Origin: Beroe ovata
Taxonomy: Eukaryota > Ctenophora > Nuda > Beroida > Beroidae
Direction: 5' to 3'
DNA length: 15,203 nucleotides
NCBI GenBank assembly: GCA_946803715.1
Contig: CAMPET010000203.1
Location: forward strand, 1-15,203
Positions 10,501 to 15,203 of this stretch are shown here, piece by piece (the first letter of the stretch is position 1; each line of letters begins with the position of its first letter). Made by a program: the position numbers and the translations under genes. Below the pieces are notes generated by a model that saw nothing but the letters and a program-made list of their open reading frames with translations, was not told the origin of the DNA and did no database searches.

Positions 10501-10877
10501 TGTGTCGCTGTACTAGCTATAATAGTGACGTCACCAGCCGGAGCAGCGCTAATCCACCTCCTTGCTCCCCGTCTACTCGACAAACACACGTGAGTGATCG
10601 CTGTAATGGAGTCACACTGTAGAAAACCACTAGGTGTTACGGAGAGTAAGTCTAGAGTACGGTGAGCATCACCACTCAAACACGAGGTAGTGTGACGCAC
10701 TGTTATTCTCGATTCTTGAGAAACTGAAAATTGACCATTTCGATAATCGATTATGTGTTATATTCAGTACTCCCTAGGTTGATAGAAGAGTCCCAGCCTA
10801 TCAAGGGAGAGGAGAACATGGCTTCACTCTCCAAAACTGCCGCAGTGGAATCGTCCCGAAATCGTGTACAAATCTAA
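7510..10877 (+). CDS. SLC9B-type (NHA, CPA2) sodium/proton antiporter, eleven exons
   Basis: Coding exons: 7510-7569, 7721-7811, 8039-8141, 8361-8493, 8729-8838, 9049-9272, 9394-9722, 9852-9960, 10089-10225, 10414-10589, 10778-10877. The joined frame is 1572 nt, 523 residues plus TAA (human SLC9B2/NHA2 has 537). It is a polytopic membrane protein that should exchange Na+ or Li+ for H+. Family motifs in order: RNVPVIN (85-91), the WSSALR and LLLRAGLGL helix (103-123), LPCVVE with conserved Glu143, GVSPAVVIPSM, VPTLLIAAATADNAFTITGF (194-213), Arg400 in the helix corresponding to NHA2 Arg432, and SLNLKEKLFM...WTPKATVQAAVGSIALD (from about 411). The ATG at 7510 has A at -3 and G at +4. The tail past residue 491 is hydrophilic, as in NHA2. 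Oddities: the Asp-Asp pair reads Asp204-Asn205, and residues 258-309 are an in-frame 8-residue repeat absent from the human protein. Both SLC9B1 and SLC9B2 are possible orthologues, so no symbol is given. The first exon is the least certain; an additional upstream coding exon cannot be excluded. Confidence 0.92.
7839..8022 (+). repeat. Degenerate 24-base minisatellite filling SLC9B-like intron 2
   Basis: Roughly eight imperfect copies of CTCTCACTGA followed by (N)3-4 CACAGACACCA occupy nearly all of the 227-base intron 2. Early copies keep a 24-base period; later copies shrink and end in GACAATTGACACCACTT just before the acceptor. The unit length equals that of the coding minisatellite in exon 7 and both contain CACAGACA, though the rest differs. 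Confidence 0.8.
8237..8275. repeat. Near-perfect inverted repeat in SLC9B-like intron 3
   Basis: GTCTAGACCTGAGG at 8237-8250 pairs with CCTTCAGGTTTAGAC at 8261-8275, with one mismatch and a one-base bulge around a 10-base loop. It is a strong hairpin inside the 219-base intron 3. No flanking duplication is visible. Confidence 0.65.
8571..8666. mobile_element. Foldback (MITE-like) sequence in SLC9B-like intron 4
   Basis: The 21 bases at 8576-8596 match the reverse complement of 8641-8661 at 19 positions; weaker matching continues a few bases outward to 8571 and 8666. Each arm contains the palindrome AGGAATTCCT. The inner part is partly self-complementary too (GTAA...GGTTAAG against CTTACCTTAC). 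No target duplication is evident, so this could be an old miniature element or just a local inverted duplication. Confidence 0.5.
8923..9040 (+). repeat. CACTCACTCCC simple-repeat tract before SLC9B-like exon 6
   Basis: A C/T/A-only low-complexity tract of repeated CTCACTCCC and CTCCCCACT units fills the 3' half of intron 5 and runs to a few bases before the acceptor ATTGTCAG (ends 9048). It acts as a greatly extended polypyrimidine tract. Confidence 0.8.
9444..9599 (+). repeat. In-frame 24-base coding minisatellite in SLC9B-like exon 7
   Basis: About 6.5 copies of a 24-base unit encode (G/S)TQTD(RL/SP)A octapeptides, residues 258-309. The first copy is diverged (STPTDNPT) and the last is cut after GTQT. 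The repeat lies between two hydrophobic segments (LVLGLILSRLPP and LLLFVVGVSCVFGL), so it lengthens a loop outside the membrane. The human protein has only a short charged linker at this point. The frame stays open throughout and the flanking segments align, so it belongs to the protein. Confidence 0.9.
10019..10069 (+). repeat. 14-base tandem repeat in SLC9B-like intron 8
   Basis: Three full copies of AATGCACATGGTGT (the third with one change, AATGCTCATGGTGT) and a partial fourth lie between exons 8 and 9, ending about 20 bases before the acceptor at 10088. Confidence 0.85.
10365..10421 (+). repeat. Duplicated 3' splice-site region at SLC9B-like exon 10
   Basis: A 28-base segment containing the acceptor (GTGACTCAGGCAGCAGT) is repeated at a 29-base period: 10365-10392 and 10394-10421, with two differences. 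The second copy gives the acceptor that keeps the reading frame (exon start 10414). Using the first (exon start 10385) gives seven codons and then TAA. Confidence 0.88.
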
Positions 10878-11715
10878 TTCCGTGAGACGAGAGAGAGTGC
10901 AAAACGGTACTCGGCAGGCACCCAATGACAAATGAGATGATCTAAGATCATAATGAATCATTTTATTTCTGAGATCAATCGAGGATACCTGGTTGATCCT
11001 TTACTGCTGGATTCAATTCCATGCCTGATTCCCGTGCGCTGCTTTTCCCTANTTACATGCTATATAATAATGAATATAAATAGTAGTGGAATGAAGCTAT
11101 GGAATCTTTAATCCTTAGTTTGACTCAATTAAATCTTCATATACCCATTATCTATAATATAAAGGAAGAAGGCACTTATAGGAAATCGGTTTCGTTGTGT
11201 ACGCATAACTCGACCAAATGGAGTTGAAGAGCCGGGATTTTTTGCAAGGTGGTAGAAAAAAGGATTCCGCTTCTTACGATCATTCGATATTTTTGATTAA
11301 GGTCTTAGATTTTCTGTAATCGGCGTCGGAAGTTTTGGGGAAAGATGCAAAAATCAATTATAGGGTGTAGCAGAAATTTGCATTTTAAGCCGTTGCTACG
11401 CGATAAAGGAATTGCACGTGCGAATTAAATGCGCGCGTATGGATGCGCTTCATTTCGTTGTTTATTTGTTTTGAAACGTTTCAAATTTCAATATTGATGG
11501 TCAATGATCATCACATCTACTGAGCATGGAACCACGCACGAACACACACACGCACGATTCGTGCGTGCGGGAATATGACAACAGCAAGACATGCAAGTGC
11601 CTACTTTCGGCCTGAAGATACGTTATACTACTCTGATTCAAGTGTACGCTTCGAAATCAAAGGAGAGAACTCAGAGATGAAAACGATTTTATCCGTCGGT
11701 ATGTAAAAAACCTTT
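10878..11715. other. Non-coding region downstream of SLC9B-like gene with palindromes
   Basis: This stretch must begin with the SLC9B-like 3' UTR; no canonical AATAAA is seen close to the stop. It contains ATGATCT-A-AGATCAT (10937-10951), a perfect 16-base palindrome TTTGAAACGTTTCAAA (11470-11485), and a 10-base inverted repeat CACGCACGAA/TTCGTGCGTG with a 15-base loop (11533-11567). I see no gene in it apart from a lone ATG AAA ACG ATT TTA TCC GTC G with a GTATGT donor at 11677, too little to call. Confidence 0.5.
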
Positions 11716-12260
11716 TGACATTACTCTCACTCAATACGGTCAATGAGAGTATCCGGCTTTTTTGTCATGACATCTTCCATGGCACTATCCTCTGTAATCT
11801 CTTAACAACACTTTTTTATTGACGTCATTTTGCTTGGCACACTTTCACTCGACACTACAGCTTTTGACAGCAGTTCCTCTAGATAACAGTCTATTTCGAC
11901 ATCAGTCCCTCTTGACTGTGACAATTGACATCACCTTTGCTTGACGCCACTCCTCCTGACATCAATATCTCTCGAGCCCAACCCAAGCCGTACCGTACGC
12001 GACCGGGATGGGAGCCAAGTCCCGACGTCCCGTGACTCCCAAGTTCTGAGAGAACTGCAGTGTATAGTACTTCAGTGTATAGAACTTGGCGGAGGTTTCT
12101 ACGACACCATTGCTCCTGACATCACTCTCTCTCTCTTGGCACTTCTCCACATGATCTTGACACCACATTCCCGGACACAAATTTTCTCGACACAGTGTTT
12201 CTTGACACCACTTCTCCAGACACAACTCTTCTCGAGACAGTTTGCCTTTGACATGTACTT
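11716..12260 (+). repeat. Degenerate TTGACA(T/C)CAC repeat array downstream of the SLC9B-like gene
   Basis: Motifs of the type TTGACA(T/C)CAC(T)N(T)CTC recur every 15 to 30 bases, densest at 11855-11975 and 12105-12260. The string GACAATTGACATCACCTTT (11921-11939) closely matches GACAATTGACACCACTTCC at the end of SLC9B-like intron 2 (8010-8028). A non-repeat segment (about 11976-12100) interrupts it and contains a perfect 9-base inverted repeat, CCAAGTTCT at 12039-12047 with AGAACTTGG at 12081-12089. Open frames across the array are not convincing genes. Confidence 0.6.
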
Positions 12261-12423
12261 TCTATGACGATGAAATTTCTGACTATGGTCTATGGTCGTA
12301 GTCAACATTCATTTTCGGTTATTTTCCATGCTATGCGTGATCATGTTCGAATAAAAATAAAAACGAAGAAAATTGCAAACGGTATTTTGATCGTAAATTC
12401 CCGTCGTATTCACTATTTATACT

Positions 12424-12973
12424 GTACCACGCCCCATCGACGGGTTTTCTAGTCTATATTATAATTTAGTTGTTTGTTTGTGTTTATTTATTTATGTCCG
12501 TCACTAAATGCACGTGCTGATTTTGAAGTTAAAGTGCGTGTTGCCATGGACACGTGCTACTACTGTGATAGTGAAGTGGGAGCTCATATCTGATGATGGT
12601 GCTTTGATAACGTTTTAGTTTTCGTTGCAAAGGGATGAATGCAAGTAGGTTCTTCTTGAGTTGTTGCCTCTGCCCTGCTGTAGTGCTGTTACCTATTTTT
12701 TTCGAATTAGCAAAATACTATGTTATTTTCAATAACAATACGCTACGCAAATTGAAACGATTAAAAAGTCAGACAACCGGGCAGGTACCATTTTCTGTGC
12801 TTATTCGAAGAAATGACCGAATTGTGATCAATTGCTCCTCCATAAAATCATTTTTTAAATAGGTTAGTACGTTGGATTTTGATCACAAATCATGTTCAGC
12901 TGTCGTTCTAAAGTATCGTCCTGTTGTCTTTCCAATGGGTAGTGTATCACGTCCACTTGGCGGGTTTTCTAGT
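12424..12973 (+). repeat. Pair of diverged 30-base direct repeats
   Basis: Positions 12424-12453 and 12944-12973 align without gaps at 23 of 30 positions and share CGGGTTTTCTAGT exactly. They flank about 490 bases that include the weak 75-codon ORF. They may be remains of a repeat family or element ends. Confidence 0.6.
12635..12862 (+). CDS. Weak candidate: small hydrophobic ORF, 75 codons
   Basis: The ORF starts with a signal-anchor-like stretch (FFLSCCLCPAVVLLPIFF, about residues 6-23) followed by a basic segment (LRKLKRLK). A possible acceptor (ACGTTTTAG, ending 12619) precedes it and a possible donor (CAG|GTACCA at 12785) would cut it after 50 codons. I do not recognise it, and such an ORF can arise by chance in AT-rich DNA. 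It lies between two 30-base direct repeats (12424-12453 and 12944-12973). Confidence 0.2.
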   Translation: MNASRFFLSCCLCPAVVLLPIFFELAKYYVIFNNNTLRKLKRLKSQTTGQVPFSVLIRRNDRIVINCSSIKSFFK

Positions 12974-13073
12974 AGTGTATAAACCAATCATCTTGTATTA
13001 TTATAATGGAGGCGACACAAGAGAGTGGCATGCCAGGGATGTAGTAAAAGTGCTCCTTCATAAACTCCCCGAT
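12969..13073 (-). CDS. Weak candidate: exon-like open frame on the minus strand
   Basis: On the minus strand a good acceptor (TATTTTTGCAG) is followed at 13073 by 34 open codons and TAG: IGEFMKEHFYYIPGMPLSC, then VASIIIIQDDWFIHY. The composition is protein-like and it could be a terminal exon. I found no matching upstream exon on the minus strand, and the stretch overlaps the presumed 5' region of the small + strand membrane-protein gene, so it may be fortuitous. Confidence 0.2.
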   Translation of the reverse strand: MGEFMKEHFYYIPGMPLSCVASIIIIQDDWFIHY

Positions 13074-13201
13074 CTGCAAAAATATCGACTGTAGGATAAT
13101 AATTCAGCACACTGTGCGTATATTCACGTCTAAATAATCGCAAATCAGTCACCCTATGCCGGAAGTAATCATCACTGCACATGGTAATTTTCAGATACAT
13201 C

Positions 13202-13519
13202 ATGGCAGTGGTTCCGGGTGGTGCCGCGTTACTGGGAGCACTGGTTACAATTGCACTAGCATCATTGTCCTACTTCGCAACTCGGGGCAACGAGCGAACG
13301 TCCAGCCATATCATACAAAATACAGGTGACTATCTGTCTCTGTTTTTCATCGGAATTGGAATAGTTGTGAATTGTGAATGTGATTTCAGTCAACTCAATT
13401 TAGTTTCAAAATCGATCATTAAAAGCAGTTTTTCTCAATTTTCCAAATTTTTAGAGACCGAAGCAGAGGATCCAGCTATCCCTGAAATAAGTGACCCCGT
13501 CATTACTCGTACCGAGTAA
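13202..13519 (+). CDS. Small single-pass membrane protein, two exons, unknown function
   Basis: Exon 1 is 13202-13325 and exon 2 is 13455-13519, giving 62 residues. Residues about 5-25 (PGGAALLGALVTIALASLSYF) form one hydrophobic segment, followed by an arginine-containing stretch (ATRGNERTSS) and an acidic tail (ETEAEDPAIPEISD). The positive residues after the segment suggest an N-out or mitochondrial-type small membrane protein, but I recognise no family. The ATG at 13202 has A at -3 and G at +4; an in-frame ATG at 13181 would add MVIFRYI. The 129-base intron has GTGACT and a pyrimidine-rich acceptor ending TTTTTAG; it is a multiple of three without a stop, so an unspliced 106-residue form is also open. 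A clean intron joining two sensible halves supports a real gene; no homologue is known to me. Confidence 0.55.
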   Translation: MAVVPGGAALLGALVTIALASLSYFATRGNERTSSHIIQNTGDYLSLFFIGIGIVVNCECDFSQLNLVSKSIIKSSFSQFSKFLETEAEDPAIPEISDPVITRTE

Positions 13520-13947
13520 GGTTGGGAATTCAAAGGTATTAAGATGTGATCCTCATTCAGAACTATAGTGTAGTTTTCATATTATAGTTCTACTTTATGT
13601 TTTACTTTTACGATCATGTTTCACGACCATGGTTCCCGTTCACGACGTTTTATGTCGTCTGATATACCAGTACCACCGTACAAATGACTAACTTCTTTTA
13701 GTTTAAAACCCGGAACAGTTGTATGAAAAGGGACTGACTGTATGTGGTACACACCTGCACTTGCAGAGTCATTTTTAATTGCTGGATACTCAATTGATTA
13801 ATGATTAATAGAAAGTGATTCGAGTATTTGATTTTTCATTTAACTGCCTTTTTGATCCCATCAGTTTTGAGTTTGCAGTTGAGTACAGTCTGTGTAACTG
13901 TATGATATTGATTAAAATTGATTTTTGACCCGTAGCTGTACCTATAC

Positions 13948-14038
13948 TTGTAGGATTTCACCCTACCCTTGCTGGCGGGATTTTATCCCTGGCCAGATTG
14001 AAAATCGCGCGCACCGACGGTAGGGTAAAATCCTACAA
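13948..14038. mobile_element. 91-base MITE with 20-base terminal inverted repeats and 9-base target duplication
   Basis: The left end TTGTAGGATTTCACCCTACC (13948-13967) matches the reverse complement of the right end (14019-14038) at 19 of 20 positions. The element is flanked by a perfect 9-base direct repeat, TACCTATAC, at 13939-13947 and 14039-14047. The interior holds a nested hairpin: CTGGC/GCCAG around GGGAT-TTT-ATCCC (13972-13996). There is no coding capacity, so it would depend on a transposase made elsewhere. Near-identical ends and an intact duplication suggest a fairly recent insertion. Confidence 0.92.
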
Positions 14039-14164
14039 TACCTATACCAATGTTATTACCATAACCTCATGTCATTCTACTCATCGCATTGAATTTTTCG
14101 AATTATTGAAATTCAGAATTAAGAAATCGTGGCCTGGTATAATTATGTTATGTTTTTCGCGTTC

Positions 14165-14313
14165 GCGTGTGCACACGTTGGCACGTTGCCCACACGTTGG
14201 CACATGGCCATGGAGACGCGCGCGGAGTATTTGGCGCGCGGAGTATTTGGGTCACGCAGTGCAGCGCGGGAACACGCGAACGGCACGGGCAACGTGCCAA
14301 CGTGTGCACACGC
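14165..14313. repeat. Perfect 27-base inverted repeat flanking a 95-base core
   Basis: Positions 14165-14191 (beginning GCGTGTGCACACGTTGGCAC) are the exact reverse complement of 14287-14313. The core contains the first GGAGACGCGC...CGCGGGAACA unit. The arms extend into further partial copies: CACACGTTGGCAC again on the left at 14191-14203, and two 27-base GTGCACACGCATGGTGCAAC units on the right (14304-14330, 14331-14357). It may be a further small foldback element; no clear target duplication was seen. Confidence 0.8.
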
Positions 14314-14425
14314 ATGGTGCAACGTGTGCAGTGCACACGCATGGTGCAACGTGTGCACACGCATAGTTTGGAGACGTGGTTTTTACGACTTTTCAGTTCA
14401 CTGAGTAGAATTACAGGTGCGCATA

Positions 14426-14521
14426 TTGTCGATCGATGATAGACCCTGTCGAGAATTTCGTCGCGCGCGCTGACGCAAGCCGCTTCGCGGCTTGCATCAG
14501 CGGTCTGGCATCGCCCGACAA
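14426..14521. mobile_element. 96-base MITE with hairpin core and 9-base target duplication
   Basis: The left end TTGTCGATCGATGATAGACC (14426-14445) matches the reverse complement of 14502-14521 at 16 of 20 positions, in blocks TTGTCG, CGATG and AGACC. It is flanked by a perfect 9-base direct repeat GTGCGCATA (14417-14425 and 14522-14530). The core is a 16-pair hairpin, 14468-14483 with 14487-14502, and a TTC tip; the single C/A mismatch on the + strand would be a G-U pair on the minus strand. It has no coding capacity. A related copy lies at 3158-3282. Confidence 0.92.
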
Positions 14522-14563
14522 GTGCGCATAACGTGTGCACAAAAAGTCGTAGAAAGGAGACGC

Positions 14564-14643
14564 GCAGCGCGCGCGGAGTATCTGCAGCGCGCGCGGAGTA
14601 TCTGCAGCGCGCGCGGAGTATTTGCAGCGCGCGCGGAGTATTT
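14564..14643 (+). repeat. Four tandem copies of a 20-base CpG-rich unit
   Basis: GCAGCGCGCGCGGAGTATCT is repeated four times without spacing; copies three and four carry TTT in place of TCT at the end. The related block at 14215-14250 has two shorter copies of the same GCGCGGAGTATTTG motif. Confidence 0.92.
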
Positions 14644-14744
14644 GAATTGGGTTCACGCAGCGCGGGAACAAACATCCGGCTACTTTTTACGATTTTTCGG
14701 ATCACCAAGTATGAAGTAAATGAGAAGTGTGCACTTCCGAATAA

Positions 14745-14780
14745 AATTTCATATCACAGTGCAATTTCATATCACAGTGC
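14745..14780 (+). repeat. 18-base tandem duplication
   Basis: AATTTCATATCACAGTGC occurs twice in immediate succession (14745-14762, 14763-14780). Confidence 0.9.
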
Positions 14781-15203
14781 GATAGGGAAACACCCTACAA
14801 ACGTCGGTTGAACTTTCTCCAGACTGCCACAATTTTTGATTAATTTGAGCATGAAAGCATACCACAACATTTATTCCTTTAACAGGAGATGTCTGGCTTG
14901 TGTGCCCACAGACCCCCACTATTTCATTTTGAACAATATTTGATATTTTGTGCACTTCCTATTGTTGTTGCCTATGGATGTTGGTCCATCTTGGGGGCTC
15001 ATATGAGAGGGCCTAGCATTGCCAGGCAATATTGTTCCCACCTTGTTGACCCAAGTCATGTATAAAAAATGAGTATATTCTTGATCATTCTGCCACTTGC
15101 TTTGAAGTGAACTTGTTGCAAAGTTTTGATGTTAGGCTGTTTGTGGAGTATTTAGTAAGTAGGAAACCAATAGCAGATATTTGCAATGGATCCAGATTCA
15201 AAT

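Larger units (their letters stand above)
14150..14700. repeat. GC-rich island of nested direct and inverted repeats
   Basis: This block is much richer in G, C and CpG than its surroundings. Two related direct copies start with GGAGACGCGC and end with CACGCAG...CGCGGGAACA: 14215-14273 and about 14556-14669. They differ mainly in the number of internal GCGCGGAGTAT(C/T)TG units. The motif TTTTTACGA(C/T)TTTT occurs at 14380 and 14684, and its inverse AAAAAGTCGTAGAAA at 14541-14555. Long reading frames across it on both strands are products of the repeats, not genes. The 96-base MITE is inserted in the middle. Confidence 0.8.

Noticed and set aside
11941-12267. Plus-strand frame of 108 codons
   Set aside because: Most of it lies in the degenerate TTGACA(C/T)CAC array; composition is repeat-driven.
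14148-14708. Minus-strand open frame of 186 codons, the second longest in the window
   Set aside because: It is read entirely from the GC-rich tandem and inverted repeats and the MITE; peptide repeats simply mirror DNA repeats.
1-15203. CRISPR arrays, tRNA genes, bacterial operons
   Set aside because: The tandem repeats have no regular unique spacers, I found no tRNA B-box with a cloverleaf, and the genes are spliced.

Overview
The window is eukaryotic, from an animal genome. It carries two intron-rich protein genes on the + strand whose spliced products align along their whole length with metazoan families. All 21 introns I could place are short (78 to 430 bases) with GT-AG borders. The background is AT-rich and rich in microsatellites. 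Compact genes, short introns and strong divergence from the vertebrate proteins would suit a sponge or another early-branching marine invertebrate. That is an inference; nothing here fixes the species. Three single N bases (3093, 6587, 11052) are assembly ambiguities.

Layout. Positions 1-4302 hold no gene I can support: AT-rich DNA with microsatellites, short tandem duplications and one damaged copy of a hairpin repeat (3158-3282). Positions 4303-6821 carry a ten-exon proteasome activator PA28-gamma (PSME3-like) gene, 249 residues. A 688-base gap follows, then an eleven-exon SLC9B-type (NHA) sodium/proton antiporter gene at 7510-10877, 523 residues. Positions 10878-13201 hold degenerate repeats, palindromes and one weak small ORF. 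A small two-exon gene for a single-pass membrane protein of 62 residues lies at 13202-13519. The right end (13520-15203) is a mobile-element cluster.

Most notable are two different miniature inverted-repeat elements (MITEs) near the right end. Each starts with TTGT, has about 20-base terminal inverted repeats, folds into a nested hairpin with a three-base tip, and is flanked by a perfect 9-base target duplication (TACCTATAC and GTGCGCATA). They look like two families mobilised by one type of transposase, which is not encoded here. One sits inside a GC-rich island of nested repeats.

The antiporter has an unusual active site: the Asp-Asp ion-binding pair of the NHA family reads Asp-Asn. An in-frame 24-base coding minisatellite lengthens one of its loops. 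Two of its 3' splice sites have a competing upstream AG that would truncate the protein. The two main genes act in unrelated processes (nuclear protein turnover and membrane ion exchange), and I see no functional link between them.
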